From Parasulfitobacter algicola (GTDB lineage Bacteria; Pseudomonadota; Alphaproteobacteria; Rhodobacterales; Rhodobacteraceae), in the NCBI RefSeq assembly GCF_013315265.1, contig NZ_JABUFE010000004.1, positions 62,001-126,000 on the forward strand: a stretch of DNA of 64,000 nucleotides. The letters run 5' to 3'. The notes beneath the pieces are model-generated. The model ran no database searches, was not told the origin of the DNA, and saw nothing but the letters and a program-made list of their open reading frames with translations. This document shows positions 35,271 to 44,507 of this stretch, piece after piece; the first letter of the stretch is position 1; every line of letters begins with the position of its first letter. Position numbers and translations under genes: made by a program.

Positions 35271-36275
35271 TCAGATTTGCGGAATTGATTTATCATCGGC
35301 ATCACGCGGATTTTTTACGACCTGTAATGCAATCTTGGTAACTGCATCTTCGGTCTTTGATCGCCATAGTTTATCGCGCAAAGCCCGTGCCAAAGGACCA
35401 AACAGAAACGGCTTTGCGCACAGGCGTTTTGCAGCTGAAAATCGGCGTCGGGCTTTTATATCTGTCATAAGAAGTTCAAACGCCAATGCGCGTTCCAGTC
35501 GATCACGACGTATTTTCAGTGCTGCGCGTGTTGCGGCATCGGACGTGGAGATATCATCATTGCATTTTATCATCACCCGAATATCGGCAACGGACCAGCG
35601 ATGCGAAATTGATGCGGAATGGCGGCGATAAAAATACAGCGGCTTGTTCACCAAAAACGCTTTGGCATTCGACATGAGATATTTCAGATAAAAATCAAAA
35701 TCTTCACCATTGCGGATATCAGTGCGATAGCGAAGATCGCCCAAACTGTCGGCACGGATCAGCGGTTTCATGAAGCCAAGATCACCGCTTTTAACAAAAA
35801 CCGCGGGCGATAGTTTCATATTCAGACCCATTAGATGCGACTGAAACAAAGTGTTGGTATCGGCCATGTTATCGGCCGAAAAGCAAATCTGATCATCTGC
35901 GATGAAATCCGCACCAAGTACGTTGGCGCATGCAATCAGATGCGCAAACCTATGCGGTTCCATAACGTCATCCGCGTCAACGATCGCCAGCCATTCACCA
36001 TTCGCGCGTTCAATCGCCCGGTTACGCGCATCGCCCGGCCCTGCATTTTTTTGTGCAGGTAATACAATAAGCCGCCGGTCTTCAGCCTGCATTGCATACA
36101 ATATATCCAGGCTGTTATCGGTCGAACCGTCGTCTGCGACAATCACTTCGATATCATGCAAGGTCTGCGACAAGGCGCTGTTCACCGCGGCCTCAAGATA
36201 CTTGGCACCATTATAATTTGCCATAATCACAGACAAAACAGGTGTCTGGGAAAAATCAATACTGGACCCAGTCAT
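35271..36275 (-). CDS. GT2 family glycosyltransferase (ExoO/ExoW-like)
   Basis: GT2 enzyme of 334 residues. Classical motifs: LSVIMANYNGAKYLEAAVNS, VIVADDGSTDNSLDI, NAGPGDARNRAIERANGEW, then the metal site IVDADDVM, and RNGEDFDFYLKYL. Its similarity is to the ExoO/ExoU/ExoW group of succinoglycan glucosyltransferases; the exact step is uncertain. GAGGCG precedes the ATG. Divergent from exoK across 268 bases that should carry both promoters. Confidence 0.8.
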   Translation of the reverse strand: MTGSSIDFSQTPVLSVIMANYNGAKYLEAAVNSALSQTLHDIEVIVADDGSTDNSLDILYAMQAEDRRLIVLPAQKNAGPGDARNRAIERANGEWLAIVDADDVMEPHRFAHLIACANVLGADFIADDQICFSADNMADTNTLFQSHLMGLNMKLSPAVFVKSGDLGFMKPLIRADSLGDLRYRTDIRNGEDFDFYLKYLMSNAKAFLVNKPLYFYRRHSASISHRWSVADIRVMIKCNDDISTSDAATRAALKIRRDRLERALAFELLMTDIKARRRFSAAKRLCAKPFLFGPLARALRDKLWRSKTEDAVTKIALQVVKNPRDADDKSIPQI

Positions 36276-36543
36276 GTTATCATTCGCCTCTTGCTTGTTA
36301 TTGCCAGTAATCCCCTAGACACATCTTTTGCAAATGCCTTGAACGGAAAACCAGCTTGCCAAGCAAGCCTTTGCCTAAAGCACACAGTTTTCCGCCGAAA
36401 CACCTTAAAATTAAAGGCTATCGCACATTTTTTGAACACTGGTAAGACAGGAACCGCCCAATATGCTGCATCAGCAAAGGAAAGGTTTTATGCCCGTTAT
36501 GGGTGTATTAGATGGTTAAATAAGATCATCGGAAATCCTGATC
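36276..36543. promoter_or_regulatory. Divergent promoter region between GT2 gene and exoK, with inverted repeat
   Basis: No gene seen. GCTTGC-CAA-GCAAGC at 36354-36368 is a perfect six-base inverted repeat with a three-base loop and no T-tract, which fits an operator better than a terminator. AT-rich stretches lie on both sides. The regulator is unknown. Confidence 0.4.
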
Positions 36544-37332
36544 ATGAGGTCCAACATGCGCGCTCACATCGACCGCTTTTTTCTGATCTTTGCTATGCTT
36601 TGTATCCCTTTTTCTGCGTATGCGGAAGAACTGGGCAAATCGTTCAAAGAAGACTTTGATGAGCTGGACACAGAAAAATGGTATATCTCTGACGGATGGC
36701 GAAACGGCGAATATCAGAACTGCCTTTGGAATTCTGATCAGGTGAATGTGAGAGGTGGCAAACTGATCCTTGGATTTGATCGGTCCGGTGGTGGACCGTT
36801 GCGTTACAAATGCGGGGAATTGCGGACATATCAATCCTATGGCTACGGTCTGTTTGAAGCGCGGATCAAGACTGGCCAAGGATCGGGTCTGAATGCCGCG
36901 TTTTTCACTTATATCGGCCCCAGTAATAACAAGCCGCATGATGAAATCGACGTCGAAATTTTGACCAAAGACACCAATAGCGTCAGCTTCAATACCTATG
37001 TTTCCGGTGAACCACATCACGGCAAAGAAGTGCCCCTGCAAAACCCCACGCATACATCGTTCAACATCTATTCCATGCTTTGGACGCCCCGCGAAATTCG
37101 CTGGTATGTGAATGGGGAATTTGTACATAAAACGATTGGCACACGTTATCTGCCCACCCATCCGCAAAAGATCTTTGCCAGCCTTTGGGGCAGCGATACG
37201 AATATCGAATGGATGGGCGAATTTCGGCCTGTGACAAGGCGTATCACGATGGAAATCGACTGGATCGCCTATACAAGTCTAAGTGACAGCTGTCAGTTCG
37301 ACGCGTCTGTCATGTGTGATTTGCGACAATAA
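36544..37332 (+). CDS. exoK: GH16 endo-beta-glycanase, ExoK-like
   Basis: Secreted glycosyl hydrolase of about 262 residues. Signal peptide: basic start, then FFLIFAMLCIPFSAYA with cleavage before EELGKS. The GH16 site HDEIDVEIL near residue 134 has the paired Glu and central Asp (E-x-D-x-E) of retaining beta-1,3/1,4-glucanases. ExoK trims nascent succinoglycan. Three cysteines near the ends (NCLWN, SCQFD, MCDLR) may form disulfides. A second ATG at 36556 would shorten it by four residues. exoQ follows by 16 bases. Confidence 0.88.
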   Translation: MRSNMRAHIDRFFLIFAMLCIPFSAYAEELGKSFKEDFDELDTEKWYISDGWRNGEYQNCLWNSDQVNVRGGKLILGFDRSGGGPLRYKCGELRTYQSYGYGLFEARIKTGQGSGLNAAFFTYIGPSNNKPHDEIDVEILTKDTNSVSFNTYVSGEPHHGKEVPLQNPTHTSFNIYSMLWTPREIRWYVNGEFVHKTIGTRYLPTHPQKIFASLWGSDTNIEWMGEFRPVTRRITMEIDWIAYTSLSDSCQFDASVMCDLRQ

Positions 37333-37348
37333 AACAGGGCCAGTCATT

Positions 37349-38617
37349 TTGAGTATCACGCCAGGATACCAAACCCGCATATATAATATCTGCCCGGTCA
37401 CTGTACTGGCTTTTGGTATTTTTGCGCCAATTCTGCTGATCCCGATCCTTGGCAGACTGGGTGCGTTGGGATTTTTGGCATCTGGTCTTGTGTTGTTATG
37501 TGTTTGGCCACAGCGCAGTTATGCCGCTTTCATGACCCATTGGGCTGTTTTGCTGCTGCCAATCTATGCTTTGATCTCAATGCTTTGGTCACTTTACCCA
37601 GGCGTGACCTTTCGCCATGCACTGCAACTGGGTTTTACAGTGGCCGTGGCCATAGCGGTTGGATATCGACTGGGCCCAAGGCGTTGCATGTATGTCCTTT
37701 TCGCAGCTTTTGGCGCCGTGGCATTGCTTAGTTTGACAATTGGTAAGGCGCGTTTCGATGGCGCGCTTTTGGGGATATTCGGCAGTAAGAACGCTTTTGC
37801 CGGGGCTATGTCGACATTTGTTATTCTGGCCCTCGCCGTTGCCATGGACCGTCGCGCTGCAAAGTGGCTGCGCGTTACCGGGGTAATAAGTCTGTTGATC
37901 GGCATGCGCCTTTTACTGGGGGCGCAATCCGCGGGCCAGACATTGCTGACCTTACCTGGCCTGATCTTGGTTCCCGTTCTTTTGATGTTACGCCGGTTTT
38001 CGACAGGCGCGCGGGCTGTGATCCTAACCGCCACAGGTCTGATTTTGATCCTTGGTTTGATCGCAGCGCTGAATCTGCAAGATCAGATTGCATCCTTTGT
38101 GCTGGCTGAAACTGGAAAAGATACAACGCTGACCGGACGCACTGATATTTGGGCAGTTGGCATAAGTTATATTGCAGAACGGCCAATTTTGGGTGTTGGC
38201 TATCAGGCGTTCTGGGTCGAAGGCCACAATTCGGCCGAACAGCTTTGGGCCGCGTTCGGGATCGAAGAACGTGGTGGCTTTAACTTTCACAACATGCTGA
38301 TCGCTGCCTGGGTCGAAGGCGGTATCATTGGTGCTGGTCTTCAGATGTGGATATTGCTGGCCGGGCTGATCTTATGCGCAAAATGGGCGTTGAAAACAGC
38401 AACGGCAGAAAGCGCATTTTTCACATCCTTTATTTTTGTCAAAGCCATCACAGGCGTCGTTGAAGTCCCTGCATTCACCCATTTTTCAGCCACCAGCATG
38501 ATGCTGATTTGCGGGTACATCTATGGCATACGCGCACTTTATATTGCCCGTGCACCAAAGATGCGGCCAAAGCCATTGCTGCTGTTGGGCGAACAGAACG
38601 CTATTCTGCGGCCCTGA
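37349..38617 (+). CDS. exoQ: Exopolysaccharide polymerase ExoQ (Wzy/O-antigen ligase family)
   Basis: Polytopic protein of about 422 residues with ten or more helices and the Wzy_C-type periplasmic loop: TLTGRTDIWAVGISYIAERPILGVGYQAFW near 260-290, then FNFHNMLIAAWVEGG. It should polymerise repeat units at the periplasmic face. The TTG at 37349, with AGGG about nine bases upstream, is chosen because the longer frame (37283) runs inside exoK. The last 17 bases overlap the 3' end of exoV on the other strand. Confidence 0.82.
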   Translation: MSITPGYQTRIYNICPVTVLAFGIFAPILLIPILGRLGALGFLASGLVLLCVWPQRSYAAFMTHWAVLLLPIYALISMLWSLYPGVTFRHALQLGFTVAVAIAVGYRLGPRRCMYVLFAAFGAVALLSLTIGKARFDGALLGIFGSKNAFAGAMSTFVILALAVAMDRRAAKWLRVTGVISLLIGMRLLLGAQSAGQTLLTLPGLILVPVLLMLRRFSTGARAVILTATGLILILGLIAALNLQDQIASFVLAETGKDTTLTGRTDIWAVGISYIAERPILGVGYQAFWVEGHNSAEQLWAAFGIEERGGFNFHNMLIAAWVEGGIIGAGLQMWILLAGLILCAKWALKTATAESAFFTSFIFVKAITGVVEVPAFTHFSATSMMLICGYIYGIRALYIARAPKMRPKPLLLLGEQNAILRP

Positions 38618-39515
38618 TTGGCTTGTCACCTGACCGACGTGACTTTACGAACGTCTCGATTGCAGTGACGGCACGATCTGTCACACGCTCGATCACTGCG
38701 TCATCGCTAAGTTGCGGTGTCTGCTTTACTAGGTTTTGCAGTTTTTGCGCAGCGATATGTTCAATCGCCCATGTAAAGGGCCGCGTTGGGGCCGAATCCA
38801 GAACGCGTTTGGTGCGCGCGCCAATGCCATGGTGGCCGGTGAAAAACGTCAATGCCTCGCGCGTGCTGGAGGGCCATAATCGTTTGGGTTGATAGTCAAT
38901 TTCGACCGATCTGGCCCAGTCCAGCCACTTAAAGCGATGTGCCTTATGGATTGGCAAAACGCTGACCCATGGCGTGCGCATAGCATCTGAAACGATCGCG
39001 CCATGCATGGCTTCGGTCACCACTACATCCGCACCCCGGATCTGTGCGATTATCCTGTCCACAGGATCACGTGGATCAATGAAAGTAATCCCTGCCATCT
39101 TGCACACCTTGGCCCAATCGCCACGCTGCAAACTGTCAAAATGCGGCATGAACGCAGCACCTATGTTCGGTGCCGGATCAGGCAAGGGTGTCGCGCGCAG
39201 CAAAACGGCCGAGTCTGTCACCGCAAGCGATGGATCAATGCCCAACACCTCGGCTGTTTGGGGACCACGGACGAACAGAATTTCCCAAGTTCCGTCATGG
39301 ACATTCGGCGCATTGCTATAGCCAGCATAGCCAGACCCCGCCACGATCTTGCGCGCGGCTGCCGGATAATCATCATACAGGATTGAGCCGATTGCGATAA
39401 ACAACTCACTTTCATCCTGATCAAAAAAATCAGGCGGCGTAAAATGGCCCCACATGGTTCTGTTCACTTCGTCGCCGAAGTTCGGGATATCATTGTCAAA
39501 AAAGGTCAGTTTCAT
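38601..39515 (-). CDS. exoV: Polysaccharide pyruvyl transferase, ExoV-like
   Basis: About 304 residues. The N-terminus LTFFDNDIPNFGDEVNRTMWG is the diagnostic NFGD motif of pyruvyl transferases; later GSGYAGY, VRGPQTAEVLG, DSAVLL and ADVVVTEAMHGAIVSDAMRTPWV follow the family pattern. It transfers a pyruvyl group from phosphoenolpyruvate to a terminal sugar. The ATG at 39515 overlaps the exoT stop (ATGA); an open frame continuing upstream to 40007 is the antisense of exoT reading and is not used. Confidence 0.88.
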   Translation of the reverse strand: MKLTFFDNDIPNFGDEVNRTMWGHFTPPDFFDQDESELFIAIGSILYDDYPAAARKIVAGSGYAGYSNAPNVHDGTWEILFVRGPQTAEVLGIDPSLAVTDSAVLLRATPLPDPAPNIGAAFMPHFDSLQRGDWAKVCKMAGITFIDPRDPVDRIIAQIRGADVVVTEAMHGAIVSDAMRTPWVSVLPIHKAHRFKWLDWARSVEIDYQPKRLWPSSTREALTFFTGHHGIGARTKRVLDSAPTRPFTWAIEHIAAQKLQNLVKQTPQLSDDAVIERVTDRAVTAIETFVKSRRSGDKPIRAAE

Positions 39516-41047
39516 GTCGTAGCCCTTGCGTTTTGAAGGATGCGGAACATTTGGCGCAGCTGATTGATCGACATCAGACCGATCAACCCGGCATAAACGC
39601 CAACGCCGATTGCAACTTGCAGACCTAGCAAGGCCCAAGGTGTCGTAATGTCCAGATATTGCGGAATAAAGATGACAGCGATTGCCATACCAACAGTGGC
39701 TGTCACCGGCGGAATATAACTGATCAGATAAGCCCACACGCCAGTTTGCAAAATGCGTGCCGTCATAACGACCGATACGGGCCAGATCAGAATTGTCTTG
39801 ATGACCATCGCGAGCAGTAAAATCGACAATCCCTGACTGTAAAACAGCAGAATAACCAAAACAGTGAAAACTTTTTGGACAAGCTGATAGCCAAACCACC
39901 ATTGCGCTTTGCCCTGACTTTTCAAAAGCGCCGCTTGTGGAATGCTGATGCTGGCCATAACACCGATCATCGAAATCGCCTGAACAGGTACAATCGCTGG
40001 GGCCCAATGTGCGCCGAACAACAATGGGACAGCAGTCTGCGCAGTAACCGCCAGGCCTGCAAACAGGGGAAATGCCACGACCGATGATGCATAGCTTGAG
40101 ATCATAAATGTGCGCCGCATCTTTTCCGGTTCGGATTGCATCGAAGACAGAACGCTATGCGAAACGGACGATAACGCCCCCGCAATCAGATTATTCAAAA
40201 TGGTCAGTAATCGGTATGCAAAGTTGAAAATACCCAAAACAGCCGGGCTGGTCAGCAAACCGATCAGCATCTGATCAAGGTTAAACAGGTTCAAAAACCG
40301 CTCGCCAGTCGTAAAGGCACCATAGCGGAACAGATCCCTTAGCGCAGACCAACTGATCTGTCTGCCAGGCCGCCATCCGGCACTTAAAAAGGCCACGACC
40401 ATCGCGATGAATGATGTCGTTATCTGCGCCGCAGCCAAGGCCCAAGGACCAAAATCCAGCATCAACAGTGTCAAACAAACAGCAGCACCACCGATGCTGG
40501 CCACGGCCGTGCGCAATGCCACCAGGCGAAATTTCATAACACGAACCAGCAGCATGGTTGGCACAGCTGCAGCCAGATCAAACAGGATTTTCAATCCCAG
40601 AAAAGGCAATAACCAACGCAACAATGGTTCATCCACCCAATCAGCCAACACGCCTGCAAATATAAAATAGGGAACAAACAACAGGATCGCCGTACCAAAA
40701 CACATCCAAAAGATCGTATCCGTATGTCGATCTTCAATCTGGCTGCGTTGCACCAAAGCTTCGGCAAAGGCAGCGGGGGCAAGTGCTATGGCCAAAGACA
40801 CCATACTTGTCGCCAATGCCACAACGCCGAAATCATAAGGTGTCAACAGACGCGAACTGACAAGAAAGACCAGCGCAGTCATAATCGCGGGAACAACAGT
40901 GTTGAGTGTTGACCAAAAGACACCCTTGATCGCAGCCAGCGACCGGCCCTGACGCAAGTGCCCGAAATGCCCATCAGACGTGGGCGCAGAATGTGACGCA
41001 GCATTTGTCATTACATGATTTTCCGACCGTCCGACTGACGGTTTCAT
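39512..41047 (-). CDS. exoT: Lipid-linked oligosaccharide flippase, ExoT/Wzx-like
   Basis: Polytopic protein of 511 residues with about 12-14 helices, MATE-like polysaccharide_synt fold: GVFWSTLNTVVPAIMTALVFLVSSRLLTPYDFGVVALA split across residues 42-80 is typical. It moves lipid-linked repeat units to the periplasm. ATG 41047 overlaps the exoF stop (ATGA); ATG 41011 is an alternative nearer the conserved part. The stop overlaps the exoV start, so exoF-exoT-exoV are coupled. Confidence 0.88.
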   Translation of the reverse strand: MKPSVGRSENHVMTNAASHSAPTSDGHFGHLRQGRSLAAIKGVFWSTLNTVVPAIMTALVFLVSSRLLTPYDFGVVALATSMVSLAIALAPAAFAEALVQRSQIEDRHTDTIFWMCFGTAILLFVPYFIFAGVLADWVDEPLLRWLLPFLGLKILFDLAAAVPTMLLVRVMKFRLVALRTAVASIGGAAVCLTLLMLDFGPWALAAAQITTSFIAMVVAFLSAGWRPGRQISWSALRDLFRYGAFTTGERFLNLFNLDQMLIGLLTSPAVLGIFNFAYRLLTILNNLIAGALSSVSHSVLSSMQSEPEKMRRTFMISSYASSVVAFPLFAGLAVTAQTAVPLLFGAHWAPAIVPVQAISMIGVMASISIPQAALLKSQGKAQWWFGYQLVQKVFTVLVILLFYSQGLSILLLAMVIKTILIWPVSVVMTARILQTGVWAYLISYIPPVTATVGMAIAVIFIPQYLDITTPWALLGLQVAIGVGVYAGLIGLMSINQLRQMFRILQNARATT

Positions 41048-42273
41048 TGCATCGGCATCAACGATTTTCTGACATTCAGAACATCGCCCGGTTTCACCTC
41101 GGCCCATTCATCGACCGTTATGGTTACTGCTTGGCCATCTTCGCGACGGCTGATGCGATACTCGACTGAAAACAGCTGCATACCAGGCCCGCCCATTTCA
41201 GCAATATTCCCTGCGGCCTGAGTTATAATGGATTGATCCGTAACCATACGGCGTTCAATCTCTTCCAGCTCTGCATCAATTTTCTGGCTTTCCAAATACA
41301 CTTCTGCATCGCGTTCAACCTGCAAAGCGGCAGCTTCGGCCTCAACCTCGGCAATGCCTTGACGGGCACGCAATAGCTGTGTGCTTAAATCCAGAATGCG
41401 CGAATCCACATCGACCAGATAGCGTTCATCTTCATTAACCCGCGTGCTGGCTGCCAACCCGCGCGAAATCAACTGCTGTGATTGTTCAAGTTCTTGTTCC
41501 CCGATCTCACGCTGGCGGGCCAGATTATCTTCTTTATCCTCAAGTGCTTCGACTTCGGCTTGTAACAGGTTTTTCTGGCGTTCAAGACCATCCAGGTCAC
41601 TGGCCAGCTGCAAAATCCGGGTTTTTAAAATATCACTTTCTTCGGCCATGATCAGATCAAGCCGCGTGGGCGATGACACCCCGTCAGGGGCCACAACTGA
41701 TTGCAAACCGTTTTCTTCGGCATCCAGTCGCGCCCGCTTGACCAGCAACCTGTCACGTTCGGCTTGCAGTAAACGCAAACTGCCTGTTGCATTCAGAAAA
41801 ATCCGATTTTCGCCAAGTGTATTGCGCGACATATCGACTGTACCGCCCGCAAGTGTGACAGCCTGCCCAACGGTCAGACCAGGAATATAGTCATACTGAC
41901 CAGACCCCATTACATCACCACCAATGAAAAAAGGGCGGAACTTTGCAATTTCAACCGATACACTAGGCGGATCCGTCAGCGCATATTTTTGCAATAGTTC
42001 GTCCGCAATGACAGTTGCCAAAAGGGATGTCGTTTGACCGTCTGCCTCAATCTCGCCCAACAAGGGAACCGATATCGTTCCTTCCGGCCCCACCACAAAT
42101 TCACCTGATGCAGAAGGCCAATCCAAAACAACGCCTTCGGCGCTGATCCATTGATAGACACGAATGTTCAGCCTGTCGTTCACCCCCAACTGATACGTCT
42201 CGGCCATGGCCGCTGACCCAAAGACCAGCGACACGGATGCCAACAACGTTCTTATTATCCGGACCAAGGTCAT
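41044..42273 (-). CDS. exoF: Polysaccharide export protein, ExoF-like
   Basis: About 409 residues. Signal peptide MTLVRIIRTLLASVSLVFGSAAMA, cleaved before ETYQLG. A poly_export domain follows (YQLGVNDRLNIRVYQW, GEFVVGPEGTISVPLLGEIEADGQT), then an SLBB-like region, and a coiled coil at about 190-340 rich in Glu, Gln and Leu. ExoF-type proteins link synthesis with outer-membrane export. No clear ribosome site precedes ATG 42273; the longer frame to 42318 would displace the signal peptide. Last bases overlap exoT. Confidence 0.85.
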   Translation of the reverse strand: MTLVRIIRTLLASVSLVFGSAAMAETYQLGVNDRLNIRVYQWISAEGVVLDWPSASGEFVVGPEGTISVPLLGEIEADGQTTSLLATVIADELLQKYALTDPPSVSVEIAKFRPFFIGGDVMGSGQYDYIPGLTVGQAVTLAGGTVDMSRNTLGENRIFLNATGSLRLLQAERDRLLVKRARLDAEENGLQSVVAPDGVSSPTRLDLIMAEESDILKTRILQLASDLDGLERQKNLLQAEVEALEDKEDNLARQREIGEQELEQSQQLISRGLAASTRVNEDERYLVDVDSRILDLSTQLLRARQGIAEVEAEAAALQVERDAEVYLESQKIDAELEEIERRMVTDQSIITQAAGNIAEMGGPGMQLFSVEYRISRREDGQAVTITVDEWAEVKPGDVLNVRKSLMPMQ

Positions 42274-42295
42274 AGCAACACAACCATAAATGATA

Positions 42296-43000
42296 TCAAT
42301 AGGAACCACGCGACCCAAGAACAGCCGGAACCGTTTTCAAGATGATCCGCAGATCTTTGAAAAACGACCAGTTCACAACGTAAAACCGATCCAATAATAC
42401 CCTGCGTTCATAGCTGACATCATTGCGCCCGCTGATTTGCCACAACCCGGTCAAACCGGGTCGGCTTTTCAGATAAAACACGGCAGAGCGGCCGTATTTT
42501 TCTAATTCATCCATAACAACAGGACGGGGTCCGACGATGCTCATCTCGCCTTTTAGGATGTTGAAAAGCTGTGGCAGTTCGTCAATGCTAAGATCGCGCA
42601 ATGTCTTACCGATTTTGGTAATACGCGGATCGTTTTTAAGTTTGCGATCCTGATCCCATTCCGCACGCGCATCAGGATTCTGTTCCAGATATCGACGCAG
42701 CGCTGCATCGCTGTCACTGACCATCGTGCGAAACTTCCAGCATTTGAAAGTTGTACCATTGTGACCAATACGGCCATGACCGTAAAAGACTGCGCCCTTG
42801 CTGGTCAGCTTTACGATGACAGCAACACCGATCAAAAGCGGTGACAAAAGGACAATTGCGACCAGTGAAACCGCGATGTCCAGCATGCGCTTCCACACCC
42901 CGCCAGTCGGAGTGCTGTCGGCCCGTTTTACTGCAATCTGGGGGCGGCCATAGCTGGCACTTGGACCCATAGCAGGTTCGATTTGTTTAAGATGTGACAT
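42296..43000 (-). CDS. exoY: Undecaprenyl-phosphate galactosephosphotransferase, ExoY-like
   Basis: About 234 residues. Initiating sugar-phosphate transferase: a membrane segment near 42-66 (MLDIAVSLVAIVLLSPLLIGVAVIV), then KCWKFRTM, LRDLSIDELPQLFNILKGEMSIVGPRP and RPGLTGLWQISGR, all diagnostic. It loads galactose-1-phosphate (by family) on undecaprenyl phosphate, the first step of the locus. GGAAGGAT precedes the ATG. First gene of the minus-strand exoY-F-T-V unit; the 22-base gap to exoF suggests one transcript. Confidence 0.92.
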   Translation of the reverse strand: MSHLKQIEPAMGPSASYGRPQIAVKRADSTPTGGVWKRMLDIAVSLVAIVLLSPLLIGVAVIVKLTSKGAVFYGHGRIGHNGTTFKCWKFRTMVSDSDAALRRYLEQNPDARAEWDQDRKLKNDPRITKIGKTLRDLSIDELPQLFNILKGEMSIVGPRPVVMDELEKYGRSAVFYLKSRPGLTGLWQISGRNDVSYERRVLLDRFYVVNWSFFKDLRIILKTVPAVLGSRGSY

Positions 43001-43311
43001 TTTACAAAATCCTTCCGAAGCACGCATAAACGCCATAACTGTTTTCTGTAACGAAACAAATTTGGGGTGGCGGAAGGCTGCCAAAATTGATCATTAATGC
43101 TGACCTATCGGCGGTTTTTTGACGAAATCGCCCCTTACAGCCCAGTTTTTAATCGAAGCGTGTTTGCTGTTGGGATGATTAAACCATATGGCGAATGGGG
43201 AAGATCAAAACAGGTGGCCACAGTTTGATTCGCGGTACTGAATACACTTTCAGACAAAGCGGGTTATATTCAAATTTCTTGGATAGCACCCATAAGTAAG
43301 TGAAAAATAAA
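43001..43311. promoter_or_regulatory. Divergent promoter region between exoY and the phosphatase gene
   Basis: About 310 bases without a credible gene. It must hold the promoter of the exoY-F-T-V unit (minus strand) and that of the phosphatase (plus strand). It is AT-rich near 43095-43200. I see no long inverted repeat or known box. Confidence 0.45.
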
Positions 43312-44094
43312 ATGAATACCGTTGGTACAGTTCTAAAGGGATTATTCTCAAACAGAGATAAGGCACAAAAGCCCGCGCCTGAACGGCCTGTTTATATCAT
43401 TGGTGATGTCCACGGGCGTTATGATCTGCTTTTGCAATTGTTCGAAACCATTGACGAAGATATCGCCCGCAGCAAAATTGATCGCCTGAACATCGTTCTA
43501 TTGGGTGACTATATAGATCGTGGGCAGTTTTCACGGCAAGTTCTGCATCTTTTGCACAAAGCTCATCTTCAAGCGCCCGCATCCTTTATCTGTCTAAAAG
43601 GTAATCATGAGCAGATGCTGCTGGATTTTCTATCTGATCCCCGCCCGGAAACTGCACTTTGGCTGCGCTATGGCGGCGAACAAACGTTGACCAGTTTCGG
43701 TATTCCGATCCCTGATGATCTGTATGATAGCGATATCCTACGTGATATGGCGCGGGCCTTAATCAAGGCTTTGGGCGAAGATCTGTGCATCTGGCTACAT
43801 AATCTTCCACTTATGTGGTCCAGCGGTAATCTGACTTGCGTTCATGCTGCCGCAGACCCTGTCGTCGCAATCGCAGATCAAGATGAAGATGTGTTGTTAT
43901 GGGGGTGCAAAACGTTTTTAAGCCAACCCAGAACTGATGCTGTTTGGATTGCGCACGGTCATACGATATTTGAAACAGCGCATATCAACCAACATCGTAT
44001 CGCGCTGGACACAGGGGCGTATAAAACGGGGAAACTTAGTGCAGCGCGGATTATGTCAGATGGTAAAGTATCGTTTTTTAAGACCGCAACTTAA
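43312..44094 (+). CDS. Metallophosphoesterase (serine/threonine phosphatase 1-like)
   Basis: About 260 residues. Calcineurin-like motifs in order: YIIGDVHGRYDLL near residue 30, VLLGDYIDRG, CLKGNHEQML, and AHGHT late, giving the two-metal site of PPP-type phosphatases. Related proteins often sit beside exopolysaccharide genes in Rhodobacterales; dephosphorylating a BY-kinase such as ExoP is a possibility only. GTG 43300 is an alternative start. Its stop shares TTAA with irrA. Confidence 0.85.
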   Translation: MNTVGTVLKGLFSNRDKAQKPAPERPVYIIGDVHGRYDLLLQLFETIDEDIARSKIDRLNIVLLGDYIDRGQFSRQVLHLLHKAHLQAPASFICLKGNHEQMLLDFLSDPRPETALWLRYGGEQTLTSFGIPIPDDLYDSDILRDMARALIKALGEDLCIWLHNLPLMWSSGNLTCVHAAADPVVAIADQDEDVLLWGCKTFLSQPRTDAVWIAHGHTIFETAHINQHRIALDTGAYKTGKLSAARIMSDGKVSFFKTAT

Positions 44095-44507
44095 GTCTTG
44101 CGAAGTCGGATAACTACGTCAACCTTTGCGATCTCGGCACCCTTGGGGGCTTTGGGCAGACGTTTGATTTCCAGCTGATCTGCTGGCGCATCGCTTAAGG
44201 TGCCACTGTCTTCCCAAAAGAAATGCGGGTGATCCGACATATTGGTATCAAAATAGCTTTTCGATCCATCCACAGTGATTTCCTGCATCAGACCCGCATC
44301 GCAAAAAGCACGCAATGTATTGTATACTGTCGCCAAAGATACTTTTTCGCCCGATGTCGATGCTGCTTCATAAAGGCTTTCAGCTGTAACATGGCGATCT
44401 TGACCGTCACCAATCAGAAGGGAAGCCAATGACACACGCTGACGTGTCGGTCGCAGCCCGGCGGCTGTAAGCCAATTGGTTCCACGTTCTACAGCGTCAA
44501 CGGTCAT
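44091..44507 (-). CDS. irrA: Iron response regulator Irr (Fur family)
   Basis: Fur-family regulator of about 138 residues. Winged helix: LRPTRQRVSLASLLIGDGQD, HVTAESLYEAA, SLATVYNTLRAFCDAGL. The HPHFFWED segment, instead of Fur's usual HHHH-type metal site, is typical of Irr, which senses haem status. ATG 44507 is chosen because GAGG lies six bases upstream; 44519 is also possible. It is divergent from fabA, the usual Rhodobacterales order irrA-fabA-fabB-fabI. Confidence 0.9.
   Translation of the reverse strand: MTVDAVERGTNWLTAAGLRPTRQRVSLASLLIGDGQDRHVTAESLYEAASTSGEKVSLATVYNTLRAFCDAGLMQEITVDGSKSYFDTNMSDHPHFFWEDSGTLSDAPADQLEIKRLPKAPKGAEIAKVDVVIRLRKT

Noticed and set aside
37283-37348. Longer ExoQ start within exoK
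   Set aside because: The added residues are polar and Cys-rich, unlike an ExoQ N-terminus, and a TTG with an AGGG site lies just after the exoK stop.
39516-40007. N-terminal extension of the ExoV-like protein
   Set aside because: The open frame is a shadow of exoT with a Cys/Trp-rich, unfamily-like composition; ExoV homology starts exactly at the ATG at 39515.
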